A DNA stretch of 41,388 nucleotides from Gammaproteobacteria bacterium (lineage in GTDB: Bacteria > Pseudomonadota > Gammaproteobacteria > UBA9214), in contig JAOUBY010000015.1 in the NCBI GenBank assembly GCA_029860045.1, forward strand, positions 1-41,388. Reading direction: 5' to 3'. Both the position numbers and the translations under genes were made by a program. Below the pieces are notes generated by a model. That model did no database searches. It had not been told where the DNA came from and was given only the letters and a program-made list of their open reading frames with translations. Below are positions 16,775 through 27,275 of this stretch, piece by piece (the first letter of the stretch is position 1; every line of letters begins with the position of its first letter).

Positions 16775-18621
16775 GGCGTTGGCTCCAGCAGGTAGGCATC
16801 CAGGATCTGGCGAGCAATCGGTGCGGCCACCGAGCCGCCGCTACCGCCGTTCTCCACGATCACGGCCACCGCGATTTTCGGTTCGTCGGCCGGTGCAAAG
16901 GCAATGAACAGTGCGTGGTCACGCAGTTTTTCATCAATGGTCTTGGCGTCGTATTTCTCCTCTTGCTTGAGGCCGAACACCTGTGCCGTGCCGGTCTTGC
17001 CGGCGATTTCATAGGGACTGTCGACGCCTATGCTGCGCGCCGTGCCGCGCTGGCTGTGCACCACGTCGATCATGGATTTTATGACATCGTCCCAGTGTTG
17101 CTGCTGGTTGATGGTAATGGTATCCAGCAGGCGCGGCGTGTGCGGTATCAGTGCCTGGCTGCTGGCCGCCTGTTCCGCGTAGACGATATTGGGTTGCAGC
17201 ATGTGGCCTCCGTTTGCCAGCGCCGTCGTGGCAGCGGCCAGTTGCAGCGGGGTGACCAGGAAGAAGCCCTGTCCGATGCCGGTAATAATGGTCTCGCCGG
17301 GGAACCAGGGCTGGTCATGGCGGCGACGTTTCCAGTCGCGCGACGGTAGCAGGCCGCTCAGTTCACCCAGGATATCGATGCCGGTACTGCGACCAAAACC
17401 AAACTGGCCGAGGTAGCTGTGAATGTTGTCGATGCCAAGCGACAGCGCCAGGTCATAGAAATAGACATCGCAGGACTGCGTGATGGAGATGTTCAGGTTC
17501 ACCGTGCCGTGACCGGCGCGTTTCCAGTCGCGGTACTTGCGGGAATTCCCGGGCAGCATGTAGAAGCCCGGGCAGTAGGTGCTGGAGTGTTCGGTGGTGA
17601 CGCCCTGTTCCAGGCCGGCCAGTCCCATGAAGGGTTTCACGGTAGAGCCGGGCGGGTACTGGCCACGCAACGCACGATTGAACAGCGGTTGCCGGTCATT
17701 GTTTCTCAGGGCGTCGTAGGCGGCGTGATCGATGCCGTTTACAAACGGGTTCGGGTCATAGGTCGGTAGGCTGACAAAGGCGAGGATGTCGCCGTTGTCC
17801 GGGTCGATGGCGATGGCTGACCCGCTGTAGTCGCCGAAGGCCGCTTCCGCGGCCAGTTGGATGCGGGAATCCAGCGTCAGGTACAGGTTGCGTCCGGACA
17901 CCGGTGCCTGCCTGTTGAGTACACGCAGTACGCGCCCCTGCGCGGTGGTTTCGACCTGTTGCAGGCCTACCGTGCCGTGTAGCAGCGATTCATAGGTCTT
18001 CTCGATGCCGATCTTGCCAACGTACGTGGTGCCGCGATAGTTCGAGGTGTCCAGCTCCTTTAATGCCTGTTCGTCTATGCGGCCGACGTAACCCAGTGCA
18101 TGCGCGCCCAGCGTACCGTGCGGGTAATGGCGTGCCAGGCCGGCGGTGATGTCGACGCCCGGGAAGCGATGACGGTTGACGGAAAAGCGCGCTACCTCCT
18201 CGTCGCTGAGGTTTAACAGCAGCGGGATGGCCTCAAAACGTGGCTTGCGGGCCAGCAGTTGCTCGAAGCGACTGCGGTCGGATTCGCGAATCTCGATGAT
18301 GTCGGCCAGTCCGTCCAGCGTGGCGGTCATGCTGTCGATCTGTTCCGGGGTGATTTCCAGTCGGTACGAGGGCAGGTTCTCGGCCAGCAGGATGCCGTTG
18401 CGGTCATAGATCAGGCCGCGATTGGGTACGATCGGTTGCAGCTTGACACGGTTGTCCTCGGACAGGGTGCGGTAATGGTCGTGTTCGATTACCTGCAGGT
18501 AGAGCAGGCGGCCAAACAGCACCAGGCACAACATGCCGCCCAGCACCAGCAGCACGACGGCCCGGTGCATGATCAGCCGGGACTCAAAAAAATGGTCCTT
18601 GAGCGTGAGCCGGCTTGGCAC
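16771..18621 (-). CDS. mrdA: Penicillin-binding protein 2, elongation transpeptidase
   Basis: PBP2 cross-links side-wall peptidoglycan and is the partner of RodA. The 616-residue protein has one N-terminal membrane segment (residues about 20-45), the pedestal and dimerisation domain, and a transpeptidase domain with active-site Ser326 in STVK, SCD at 383-385 and KTG at 542-544. The GTG start at 18621 is adjacent to the mreD stop; the conserved family opening RLTLKDHFFESRL supports it over the ATG at residue 18. The rodA ATG overlaps its stop. Length is normal for PBP2. Confidence 0.96.
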   Translation of the reverse strand: MPSRLTLKDHFFESRLIMHRAVVLLVLGGMLCLVLFGRLLYLQVIEHDHYRTLSEDNRVKLQPIVPNRGLIYDRNGILLAENLPSYRLEITPEQIDSMTATLDGLADIIEIRESDRSRFEQLLARKPRFEAIPLLLNLSDEEVARFSVNRHRFPGVDITAGLARHYPHGTLGAHALGYVGRIDEQALKELDTSNYRGTTYVGKIGIEKTYESLLHGTVGLQQVETTAQGRVLRVLNRQAPVSGRNLYLTLDSRIQLAAEAAFGDYSGSAIAIDPDNGDILAFVSLPTYDPNPFVNGIDHAAYDALRNNDRQPLFNRALRGQYPPGSTVKPFMGLAGLEQGVTTEHSSTYCPGFYMLPGNSRKYRDWKRAGHGTVNLNISITQSCDVYFYDLALSLGIDNIHSYLGQFGFGRSTGIDILGELSGLLPSRDWKRRRHDQPWFPGETIITGIGQGFFLVTPLQLAAATTALANGGHMLQPNIVYAEQAASSQALIPHTPRLLDTITINQQQHWDDVIKSMIDVVHSQRGTARSIGVDSPYEIAGKTGTAQVFGLKQEEKYDAKTIDEKLRDHALFIAFAPADEPKIAVAVIVENGGSGGSVAAPIARQILDAYLLEPTP

Positions 18622-19110
18622 CTATTTGACCCGGAAACCGCGGCGGATGCCGCGTAGTGTGCTGTAGACCAGCGGCCAGATGAACATGCCAACGAGCGAG
18701 GGTGCCCAGAAATACCACGATACGCCGGGACGTCCGATAAAGCGGCTGACCCACAGTGCCATCAGCTGGTGCAGGATCAGCAACACCAGTACCGTGACGG
18801 CCTGTTGCAGTATCGGGAACAGGCGCACGCGCTGGTGAAACCGGATGGTGAGAAAGGCAACCACGGTGAGCGACAGGGCGTGTTGTCCCAGCACGGCGCC
18901 GGTCAGCAGATCGACCAGCAGGCCCGCGCACCAGCCACTCACAATGCCGACCCGCTCCGGCAGTGCCATGCACCAGTAAATCAGTACCAGGCCGACCCAG
19001 TCGGGGCGCAGGTAACGTGCCCACTCGGGCAGCGGCACGATGGTCAGTAACAGTGCCACGAAGAAGGTGAATACAATGACGCTGCCACCCTGGTGCCGTG
19101 CCAGCATCAT
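18622..19110 (-). CDS. mreD: Rod shape-determining protein MreD
   Basis: MreD is a small integral membrane protein of the elongasome. The 162-residue sequence has five to six hydrophobic segments, including VFTFFVALLLTIVPLPEWAR and WYFWAPSLVGMFIWPLVYS, with the DWVGLVLIYWCMALPERVG block typical of gammaproteobacterial MreD. Its ATG overlaps the mreC stop by four bases and its stop abuts mrdA, so it is translated as part of the mreC-mreD-mrdA-rodA chain. Confidence 0.92.
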   Translation of the reverse strand: MMLARHQGGSVIVFTFFVALLLTIVPLPEWARYLRPDWVGLVLIYWCMALPERVGIVSGWCAGLLVDLLTGAVLGQHALSLTVVAFLTIRFHQRVRLFPILQQAVTVLVLLILHQLMALWVSRFIGRPGVSWYFWAPSLVGMFIWPLVYSTLRGIRRGFRVK

Positions 19111-20141
19111 TCGCCGTCCTCCGTCACTGCTGCATCGGTTTCTGCCTTGTCTGTGGGGCTCGCCGTGTCCGTGCTGGCCTGGTCAGCCTCCGTGGTTTCC
19201 GGCTCCAGGGTCGTTTCAGTGTTATCGAGCACCGTGGTTTCCGGCTCCAGGGTCGTTTCAGTGTTATCGAGCACCGTGGTTTCCGGCTCCAGGGTCATTT
19301 CAGTGTTATCGAGCACCGTGGTCTTGCCTGGCCAGACCAGCAGCACTTCACGGCTGCGATTGAGTTCCGCCAGCGGGGTGGCGGCGACGCGCGAGAAGGC
19401 ATGCCCCGGGTCATGTTGCACCGCGGCGACCTCGGCGACCGGGTAACCGGGCGGGAAGTGGCCGCCGAGACCGGAGGTGATCAGCAGATCGCCCGGCTTG
19501 ATATCGGCGTTGTTCGGGATGTAGGGCAGCTCAAGCCGGTTGATGGTGCCGCTGCCCAGTGCGATGGTGCGCAGGCCGTTGCGGTTCACCTGTACCGGGA
19601 TAGCGTGCGAGGTGTCGGTAATCAGTATGGCGGTGGAGGTGTAGGGGCCGGCATGCACGATCTGGCCCATCACGCCGCTGGCATCCAGTAGCGGCTGTCC
19701 CTGGTAGATATCGTTCGCCTCACCCTTGTTGATCACGATCTGGTGCTTGTAAGGGTCAAGGTTGACCGACAGCAGCTCGGCGATCAGCACCTTTTCACCA
19801 ACTTTGAAGGAGGAATCCAGCAATTCGCGCAGGCGTATATTTTCTGCCTCCAGCGCGGCCAGTTTCTGCAACTGCACTTCCTGCATCATGTGCTGGGTGC
19901 GCAGGCTCTCGTTGTCTTCCTGCAGACTGCGGCGTGATGACAGGGATTCGCTGAACCAGCCCGAGATGGATCCGGGCAATTCAATGCTTAGCTGGATGGG
20001 ATAGACGACGACCGATAGCCCGGCGCGCAGCGATTCCAGGCTCTTGTACTTGTGGTCCATGACCATCAGTACCACGGACAGGGTGATGCACAGGATCAGC
20101 CGCGTGGTGATGGACGGGCCTTGTGTAAAGATAAGCTTGAT
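19107..20141 (-). CDS. mreC: Rod shape-determining protein MreC with repeat-bearing tail and non-canonical start
   Basis: MreC is a bitopic periplasmic scaffold that links MreB to PBP2 and RodA. The periplasmic part has a coiled coil (LQEDNESLRTQHMMQEVQLQ, then LAALEAENIRLREL) and the double beta-barrel domain (IVINKGEANDIYQGQPLLD to AVQHDP). The frame is open to a TGA at 20147-20145, and the residues just after it (KLIFTQGPSITTRLILCI) match the conserved MreC opening and membrane segment. No ATG, GTG or TTG precedes the GTG at 20075, which would cut the membrane helix. The natural start therefore seems to be the ATC at 20141, behind GGGGTG. The C-terminus carries three 14-residue repeats. 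The stop overlaps mreD. Confidence 0.88.
   Translation of the reverse strand: MKLIFTQGPSITTRLILCITLSVVLMVMDHKYKSLESLRAGLSVVVYPIQLSIELPGSISGWFSESLSSRRSLQEDNESLRTQHMMQEVQLQKLAALEAENIRLRELLDSSFKVGEKVLIAELLSVNLDPYKHQIVINKGEANDIYQGQPLLDASGVMGQIVHAGPYTSTAILITDTSHAIPVQVNRNGLRTIALGSGTINRLELPYIPNNADIKPGDLLITSGLGGHFPPGYPVAEVAAVQHDPGHAFSRVAATPLAELNRSREVLLVWPGKTTVLDNTEMTLEPETTVLDNTETTLEPETTVLDNTETTLEPETTEADQASTDTASPTDKAETDAAVTEDGE
19191..19316 (-). repeat. Three 42-bp tandem repeats inside mreC
   Basis: Three consecutive 42-base units start at 19191, 19233 and 19275 and are almost identical; the third differs at one base (GGGTCATTT for GGGTCGTTT). In frame they encode TTVLDNTExTLEPE three times, a 14-residue acidic Thr- and Glu-rich periplasmic tail. 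A fourth partial unit begins at 19317. Confidence 0.95.
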
Positions 20142-20206
20142 CGGTCACCCCGGGATGTTGTGGTGTTGCGTCGCCGTTTGCGGCCGCTGCAAGCTGCTGA
20201 CGCCTG

Positions 20207-21400
<1,194 letters not shown>

Positions 21401-21448
21401 CTACCTTTGCGCCCCGGTTTTTTTGCTGATCGCCTTGCAGGAGCAGTC

Positions 21449-21736
21449 ATGGCCCTTGATGCCGCCGATGTTGAAAAAATTGCCCACCTGGCCCGCCTCG
21501 GGATCAACCCGGAAGATGTGCCGGAATACTCGCGCAACCTGTCGGATATCCTCGCTTTTGTGGAGCAGCTGAATGCCGTGGATACCACCGGCGTGGAGCC
21601 GCTGGCGCACCCGCTGGAGGCGACCCAGCGGCTGCGTGCCGATGTGGTCAGCGAGAGTGACGAGCGTGAGAATTTCCAGTCTGTGGCGCAGGTAACCGAG
21701 GACGGTTTGTACCTGGTGCCGCAGGTCATTGAGTAG
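21449..21736 (+). CDS. gatC: Glutamyl/aspartyl-tRNA amidotransferase subunit C
   Basis: GatC is the small subunit holding GatA and GatB together in the transamidase that converts Glu-tRNA(Gln) or Asp-tRNA(Asn) to the amide forms. ATG at 21449 is chosen because CAGGAGCAG precedes it and the family starts [19 protein letters not shown]; the 19 residues upstream are not conserved. The 95-residue product has the VEPLAHPLE block and the typical ending [11 protein letters not shown]. First gene of gatCAB, divergent from mreB. Confidence 0.95.
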   Translation: MALDAADVEKIAHLARLGINPEDVPEYSRNLSDILAFVEQLNAVDTTGVEPLAHPLEATQRLRADVVSESDERENFQSVAQVTEDGLYLVPQVIE

Positions 21737-21747
21737 GCCGTAACCCC

Positions 21748-23202
21748 ATGCACCGGAAAAGTCTTGTAGAACTGGCCGCCGACCTGCGCGCCGGGGCCTG
21801 CTCCAGCGAAGAGCTGACGCGTGCCAGCCTGGAGCGGATCGGCCGGCTGGACGGCCGGCTCAACAGCTTCATTACCGTGACGGAACAACAGGCGCTGGAT
21901 GCGGCGCGTGCCGCTGATGCCCGCCTCAAGGCCGGCGATGCCGGGCCGTTGACCGGTATTCCGTTTGCACACAAGGATATTTTTTGCACCCGTGGCGTGA
22001 AGACCAGTTGCGGTTCGCGCATGCTGGATAATTTTCCGGCACCGTATGACGCCACCGTCACACGCAAGTTGCTGGATGCCGGCGCGGTCATGATTGGCAA
22101 GACCAACATGGACGAGTTCGCCATGGGTTCTTCCAATGAGACCAGTTTTTACGGACCGGTAAAAAATCCCTGGGATGAGATGCGCGTACCGGGTGGTTCC
22201 TCGGGCGGTTCGGCCGCCGCGGTCGCGGCACGGCTGGTGCCGGTCAGCACGGGTACCGATACCGGCGGCTCCATCCGCCAGCCGGCAGCGCTGTGCGGCA
22301 TTACCGGTATCAAGCCAACCTACGGGCGTGTCTCGCGTTACGGCATGATCGCGTTTGCCTCCAGCCTGGACCAGGGCGGGTCGTTTGCCTGCTCCGCAGA
22401 GGACGCTGCCATCATGCTCGGTGCGATGGCCGGTTTCGACGAGCGCGATTCCACCAGCGTCGACCGCCCGGTGGATGATTACCAGGCCACGCTGAATGCA
22501 CCCCTGCAGGGGCTGAAGATCGGCCTGCCGAAAGAGTATTTTGGTGAAGGACTCGATGCCGCTGTCGGCAGCGCCGTGGAGACTGCGCTTGACGAGTACC
22601 GCAAGCTGGGTGCCGAGCTGGTCGAGATCAGCCTGCCCAATGCACAGCTGGCTGTGCCCGCTTACTACGTGGTTGCGCCGGCGGAATGTTCTTCCAACCT
22701 GTCTCGTTTTGACGGCGTGCGTTTTGGTTACCGGGCGGCGGATCCAAAAGACCTGGCCGATCTGTACACGCGTTCGCGTGGCGAGGGCTTCGGCGCAGAG
22801 GTTAAGCGTCGTATCCTGATTGGCGCCTATGCGTTGTCTGCCGGTTATTACGATGCCTACTATCTCAAGGCGCAGCAGATACGACGCCTGATCCGCGAAG
22901 ATTTCCTGAAGGCGTTCGAGCAGGTCGACGTGATCATGGGGCCAACCGCGCCCTCGACCGCATTCAAGCTGGGCGAGAAGGCGGATGACCCGGTCAGTAT
23001 GTACCTGTCCGATATTTATACCATCGCGGCCAACCTGGCCGGCCTGCCGGCCATGTCGATACCGGCCGGGTTCGTGGAGGGCCTGCCGGTGGGGCTGCAC
23101 CTGATCGGTAATTACTTTGCGGAAGGCCGGCTGCTGAATGCCGGTCACCAGTACCAGCAGGTCACCGACTGGCACAGGCAAATTCCGCAGGGCTTTGAGT
23201 AA
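21748..23202 (+). CDS. gatA: Glutamyl/aspartyl-tRNA amidotransferase subunit A
   Basis: GatA hydrolyses glutamine to give ammonia for the transamidation done by GatB. The 484-residue amidase-signature protein shows the catalytic triad Lys76 (PFAHKDIFC), cis-Ser151 ([13 protein letters not shown]) and nucleophile Ser175 ([11 protein letters not shown]), which aligns with Lys79, Ser154 and Ser178 of well-studied GatA. Length is normal. It starts 11 bases after gatC. Confidence 0.97.
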   Translation: MHRKSLVELAADLRAGACSSEELTRASLERIGRLDGRLNSFITVTEQQALDAARAADARLKAGDAGPLTGIPFAHKDIFCTRGVKTSCGSRMLDNFPAPYDATVTRKLLDAGAVMIGKTNMDEFAMGSSNETSFYGPVKNPWDEMRVPGGSSGGSAAAVAARLVPVSTGTDTGGSIRQPAALCGITGIKPTYGRVSRYGMIAFASSLDQGGSFACSAEDAAIMLGAMAGFDERDSTSVDRPVDDYQATLNAPLQGLKIGLPKEYFGEGLDAAVGSAVETALDEYRKLGAELVEISLPNAQLAVPAYYVVAPAECSSNLSRFDGVRFGYRAADPKDLADLYTRSRGEGFGAEVKRRILIGAYALSAGYYDAYYLKAQQIRRLIREDFLKAFEQVDVIMGPTAPSTAFKLGEKADDPVSMYLSDIYTIAANLAGLPAMSIPAGFVEGLPVGLHLIGNYFAEGRLLNAGHQYQQVTDWHRQIPQGFE

Positions 23203-23214
23203 CAACGGTAGCGC

Positions 23215-24654
23215 ATGATGGAATGGGAAACGGTTATCGGGCTGGAGATACACACCCAGCTTGCCACCAACAGCAAGATTTTCTCCGGTGCCTCGACCAC
23301 CTATGGTGCGGCGCCGAACACGCAGGCCTGTGCCGTTGACCTCGGTATGCCGGGCGTGCTGCCGGTGCTGAATGCCGAGGTGGTGCGCATGGCGGCGAAG
23401 TTTGGCCTGGCAACGCATTCCACGGTGGCGCCACGCTCGGTGTTCGCGCGCAAGAACTACTTCTATCCCGATCTGCCCAAGGGCTACCAGATCAGCCAGT
23501 TTGAATTACCGATCGTGCATGGCGGCTGGCTCGATATCGAACTGGAGGAGGGTGTTAGCAAGCGCATCGGTATTACGCGCGCACACCTGGAAGAGGACGC
23601 CGGCAAGTCGCTGCACGAGGACTTCCATGGCATGACCGGCATCGACCTGAACCGTGCCGGCACGCCGTTGCTGGAGATCGTGTCGGAACCCGACATGCGC
23701 TCGGCAAAAGAGGCCGTGGCCTACATGAAGAAGATACACGCGCTGGTGCGTTATCTCGGCATCAGTGACGGCAATATGCAGGAAGGTTCGTTCCGTTGCG
23801 ATGCCAATGTCTCGGTGCGCCCGAAAGGCCAGCAGGAACTCGGCACGCGTAGTGAGCTGAAGAACATCAATTCCTTCCGCTTCGTGGAGCAGGCCATTAA
23901 CTATGAAGTGGAACGCCAGATCATGGTGATCGAGGGCGGTGGCGCGGTGGTGCAGGAAACCCGCCTGTATGACCCGGGCAAGCAGGAAACCCGCCCGATG
24001 CGTTCCAAGGAAGAGGCCAACGATTACCGCTATTTCCCGGACCCGGATCTGTTGCCGGTCGAAATCGATGCCGCCTTTATCGAGGCGGTGCGTGCCGGCT
24101 TGCCTGAATTGCCGGATGCGAAGAAGCAGCGTTTCGTCGAACAGCATGGCCTGTCCGAATACGATGCCGCCGTGCTGACCGCCACCCGTGAGCTGGCCGA
24201 TTACTACGAGGCGGCCGTCACTGCCTCGGGCGGGCAGGGCAAGCTGGCCGCAAACTGGGTGATGGGCGAGCTGTCCGGCGCGCTCAATCGCGATGACTGC
24301 GATATCACGAACAGCCCGGTGAGTGCACAGGGGCTGGGTGAGCTGCTGCAAAGAATCAATGACGGTACGGTATCCGGCAAGCTCGCCAAGCAGGTATTCG
24401 AGGCGATGTGGAATGGCGAGGGGTCGGCCGACGCGGTGATTGAGAGCAAAGGCCTGAAGCAAATATCCGATGTGTCCGCCATCGAAGGCATTATTGACGA
24501 GGTGCTGGCCGGCAGCCCGAAACAGATCGAGCAGTACCGCGCTGGCCAGGGCAAACTGCTTGGCTATTTCGTCGGCCAGGTGATGAAGGCCACCCAGGGC
24601 AAGGCCAACCCGGGGCAGGTCAACGAACTGTTGAAGAAGAAGCTGGACGGTTAG
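23215..24654 (+). CDS. gatB: Glutamyl/aspartyl-tRNA amidotransferase subunit B
   Basis: GatB binds the misacylated tRNA, phosphorylates the carboxylate and receives ammonia from GatA. The 479-residue protein begins with tandem ATGs (23215 and 23218) and [13 protein letters not shown]. Further marks are [14 protein letters not shown], the active-site part [20 protein letters not shown], and [12 protein letters not shown]. The C-terminal YqeY-like tRNA-binding tail ends [13 protein letters not shown]. Last gene of the operon; a repeat island follows. The presence of gatCAB implies that Gln-tRNA and/or Asn-tRNA is formed indirectly. Confidence 0.97.
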   Translation: MMEWETVIGLEIHTQLATNSKIFSGASTTYGAAPNTQACAVDLGMPGVLPVLNAEVVRMAAKFGLATHSTVAPRSVFARKNYFYPDLPKGYQISQFELPIVHGGWLDIELEEGVSKRIGITRAHLEEDAGKSLHEDFHGMTGIDLNRAGTPLLEIVSEPDMRSAKEAVAYMKKIHALVRYLGISDGNMQEGSFRCDANVSVRPKGQQELGTRSELKNINSFRFVEQAINYEVERQIMVIEGGGAVVQETRLYDPGKQETRPMRSKEEANDYRYFPDPDLLPVEIDAAFIEAVRAGLPELPDAKKQRFVEQHGLSEYDAAVLTATRELADYYEAAVTASGGQGKLAANWVMGELSGALNRDDCDITNSPVSAQGLGELLQRINDGTVSGKLAKQVFEAMWNGEGSADAVIESKGLKQISDVSAIEGIIDEVLAGSPKQIEQYRAGQGKLLGYFVGQVMKATQGKANPGQVNELLKKKLDG

Positions 24655-24690
24655 CAAGCACCTCGCGCAAGGCGGTAGAGAAGAATTACT

Positions 24691-24915
24691 GTCGTCCCCG
24701 CGCAGGTGGGGATCCAGCCATAAATAGTGAAATATAGACAAGTTCACTATAGAGGCGCTCCCCGTCTTCTCAGGGGCAGGTTTCGCAAGCGCGATCATTT
24801 TCCCTTTCAATATCGTTTAAGGCTGGGTTCCCGCATGCGCGGGAACGACGTAATTGTTTTTGCCTCTGTGTGCTCTGTGGCAATATTTTTCTCTGCGCCT
24901 CCGCGGCTTTGCACG
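24691..24915. repeat. Mosaic of family B, A and C intergenic repeats
   Basis: The 286-bp gap between gatB and pdxB is almost entirely repeat. It holds family B copy B4 (24691-24719, GTCGTCCCCGCGCAGG then TGGGGATCCAGCC), a broken family A element (24752-24795: GAGGCGCTCC... and, after an interruption, TTTCGCAAGCGCGATCA), family B copy B5 (24821-24850, GGCTGGGTTCCCGC then ATGCGCGGGAACGACG) and a family C piece (24859-24915, CCTCTGTGTGCTCTGTGGCA and CGCCTCCGCGGCTTTGC). No ORF is supported. Confidence 0.7.
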
Positions 24916-24940
24916 AAATGTTTGTTAATCTTGTCTCCGT

Positions 24941-26074
24941 ATGAAAATCGTTGCCGATGAAAACATCCCCTGTGTGAGCGAGGCGTTTGCCTCGCTTGGC
25001 GATGTCACGCTGGTGCAGGGGCGAGGTCTGCAGGCCGCGCAGGTGAAGGATGCGGATGTCCTGCTGGTGCGCTCGGTGAGCCGGGTTGATGAATCGTTAC
25101 TGGCTGGCTCATCGGTGCGTTTCGTCGGTTCCGCTACCATCGGTTTCGATCATGTCGATTGTGATTACCTGCATGCGCAGGGCATCGGTTTCTCTACTGC
25201 GCCGGGCAGCAATGCCACTTCCGCTGCCGAGTACGTGGTCAGTAGCCTGATGGCGCTGGCCGAACAGCAAGGCCTTGTGCTGGCCGGAAAGACAGTCGGC
25301 ATCATTGGTTGCGGCAATGTCGGTTCCCGGGTGCGTGCGCGCTTGACTGCGCTGGACATGCGCTGCCAGGTGAATGATCCGCCCTTGCAGGCGGCAGGAG
25401 TTGAGGACGATTTTGTCGACCTGGCAACGCTACTGCAGTCGGACATAGTGACCGTGCACGTGCCATTTACGCGTGGTGGTGCGTACCCGACGTTTCACCT
25501 GCTGGATGCGCAGGTATTCAACCAGCTGCAGCCAGGCGCGGTGCTGATCAATACATCGCGTGGCGATGTGGCGGACAATGTTGCGCTGAATGACGCACTG
25601 GCTGCGCGTGATGACCTGACCGTGGTGCTGGATGTCTGGGAAGGCGAGCCTTCCATCAACCTGTCGTTGCTGGAAAAGGTTGCGCTGGGTACGCCGCATA
25701 TTGCCGGCTACAGCCTGGATGGAAAATTGCGCGGTACCGAAATGATCTACCGGGCGGCGTGTGAATTTCTCGATGTACCGGTGCAGTGGAATGTGAGTAC
25801 GGTGCTGCCGGCGGATGCCACGGTCAGTTTGCCGACGGCTGCAAACGACGGGACCCTGCTCAGGGCGGCCGTGCTGGGTTGCTATGATGTGCGTGCCGAC
25901 GATCGCCGCCTGCGCCGCCTGGCCGGACTTGCTGTCGATGAACGGCCGCGCTACTTTGATCGCCTGCGCAAGGAGTACCCGGTGCGCCGCGAGTTTGCCG
26001 CGACGCGCCTGACCGGTGCATCAATCCCGGACGCGGAGCGTGAACAACTGGCCGGCCTGGGGTTTGCTGTTTAG
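24941..26074 (+). CDS. pdxB: Erythronate-4-phosphate dehydrogenase
   Basis: PdxB oxidises 4-phosphoerythronate, the second step of the DXP-dependent pyridoxal 5'-phosphate pathway. The 377-residue D-2-hydroxyacid dehydrogenase starts MKIVADENIPCVSEAF, a PdxB signature. The Rossmann motif is VGIIGCGNVGSRVRA; the catalytic Arg, Glu and His lie in INTSRGDVADN, LDVWEGEP and TPHIAGYSLDGK. The C-terminal PdxB dimerisation domain ends EREQLAGLGFAV. It appears monocistronic and convergent with moeB. Confidence 0.96.
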   Translation: MKIVADENIPCVSEAFASLGDVTLVQGRGLQAAQVKDADVLLVRSVSRVDESLLAGSSVRFVGSATIGFDHVDCDYLHAQGIGFSTAPGSNATSAAEYVVSSLMALAEQQGLVLAGKTVGIIGCGNVGSRVRARLTALDMRCQVNDPPLQAAGVEDDFVDLATLLQSDIVTVHVPFTRGGAYPTFHLLDAQVFNQLQPGAVLINTSRGDVADNVALNDALAARDDLTVVLDVWEGEPSINLSLLEKVALGTPHIAGYSLDGKLRGTEMIYRAACEFLDVPVQWNVSTVLPADATVSLPTAANDGTLLRAAVLGCYDVRADDRRLRRLAGLAVDERPRYFDRLRKEYPVRREFAATRLTGASIPDAEREQLAGLGFAV

Positions 26075-26115
26075 ATTTCAGCAGTACCGGATGTGCTACA
26101 CCAACCAGGTGGGCC

Positions 26116-26241
26116 TGTAGGAGCGCCTTGCAGGCGCGATCAGATTGGCGTTTTGGTCGGGGCTGGGTTCCCGCCTGGCCGCTCCCGGCATCCATGCCTC
26201 CCGCGGCACTTGTACATCCATGTACATCGCGCGGGAACGAC
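26116..26241. repeat. Family A REP (A6) followed by an expanded family B element (B6)
   Basis: A canonical family A element spans 26116-26140. From 26161 to 26241 the two arms of a family B element (GGCTGGGTTCCCG and CGCGGGAACGAC) are about 55 bases apart instead of the usual few. The insert contains smaller palindromes, including TGTACATCCATGTACA. The unit lies between the convergent ends of pdxB and moeB. Confidence 0.7.
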
Positions 26242-26305
26242 AACAGGTGTTTTTTTGCTTCCTGTCGTTAGTTTTCAACAGGCATAACCTCTGTTCATTA
26301 ATCGG

Positions 26306-27055
26306 TCACGGCCGTGTGCCGCACACCGGGCATTCCGGGTCGCGCGGCAGTTTCAGATTACGCCATTCGTGCGTCACCCCATCGAACAGTGCCAGCCGCC
26401 CGGCCAGGTTTTCACCCAGTTGCAGGACTACCTTGATTGCCTCCAGTGCCTGCATGGCACCGATGATGCCGACCACCGGCGCCAGTACGCCGTTCTCCGT
26501 ACAGGTTTGATCAGTCTCTTCGCCGGGTTTGTAGAGGCAGCTGTAGCACGGGCTGTTATGGTCACTGGCATCGAAAACTGCCAGCTGCCCGGCAAGGCGT
26601 ACCGCGGCGCCGGATACCAGTGGCGTTTGCTGTTGCACGCAACTGGCATTGACGGCAAAGCGGGTGTCGAAGTTGTCGCTGCAATCCAGCACCACGTTGG
26701 CAACACGCACGGCCTCATCCAGTTGTTTGCCGTGCAGGGCGGCATTAATGGCAGTGACCTGTATGTGCGGGTTAATGTCGAGCAGGGTGTCCCGGGCCGA
26801 TTCGGCTTTCTCGCGTCCGATATCGCGGTCACGGTGCAATAGCTGGCGCTGCAGGTTGGACAGTTCCACCGTGTCCGGGTCGGCAATCACCAGCCGGCCA
26901 ACGCCGGCCGCGGCGAGATACATGGCGGCAGGGGAGCCGAGCCCGCCTGCGCCAATGATCAGCATGTGTGCGCCCAGCAGTTTTTCCTGACCGCTGATGT
27001 CGATTTGCGGAAGCATGATCTGGCGGCTGTAGCGAAGCAGGTCGTCGTCGTTCAT
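26306..27055 (-). CDS. moeB: Molybdopterin-synthase adenylyltransferase (MoeB/ThiF/HesA family)
   Basis: MoeB adenylates the C-terminal glycine of MoaD for molybdopterin synthesis. The 249-residue E1-like protein starts MNDDDLLRYSRQIMLPQID, has the ATP-binding GAGGLGSPAAMYLAAAGVG and DPDTVELSNLQRQLLH, and two CxxC pairs for structural zinc (PCYSCLYK and ECPVCG). ThiF is closely similar; with no thi genes nearby, MoeB is the better name. It lies on the minus strand beyond prmC and the small gene at 27276, the place moeB often takes after hemA-prfA-prmC, though a repeat island separates them. Confidence 0.85.
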   Translation of the reverse strand: MNDDDLLRYSRQIMLPQIDISGQEKLLGAHMLIIGAGGLGSPAAMYLAAAGVGRLVIADPDTVELSNLQRQLLHRDRDIGREKAESARDTLLDINPHIQVTAINAALHGKQLDEAVRVANVVLDCSDNFDTRFAVNASCVQQQTPLVSGAAVRLAGQLAVFDASDHNSPCYSCLYKPGEETDQTCTENGVLAPVVGIIGAMQALEAIKVVLQLGENLAGRLALFDGVTHEWRNLKLPRDPECPVCGTRP

Positions 27056-27082
27056 ATGTTGATTCTAGGAAGTCCTGAGCAA

Positions 27083-27266
27083 AGCCGCAAAGAAAACATT
27101 CTCACGCACGACTACAGGGATGCAGGAGGTAGAGTAACGCAGGAGCAGTTACCGAAAGCCGCCAGGACGCAAAGAAAAACTCTGCGTCGTTCCCGCGGAG
27201 GCGGGAACCCAGCCCTGAATAGTGAACTGCAGACAAATTTACTGTAGGAGCGCCTTGCAGGCGCGA
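27083..27266. repeat. Repeat island: family C twice, B7 and A7
   Basis: The 27056-27275 gap holds two family C fragments (CCGCAAAGAAAAC near 27084 and GACGCAAAGAAAAACTCTGC near 27167), family B copy B7 (27184-27214, GCGTCGTTCCCGCGGAGG then CGGGAACCCAGCC) and family A copy A7 (27243-27266). They abut one another in the order C-C-B-A, ending close to the stop of the next minus-strand gene. Confidence 0.7.
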
Positions 27267-27275
27267 GATGATTAT

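Noticed and set aside
23506..24810. A 434-codon minus-strand frame across gatB
   Set aside because: It is antisense to gatB, with no family features; a codon-bias shadow.
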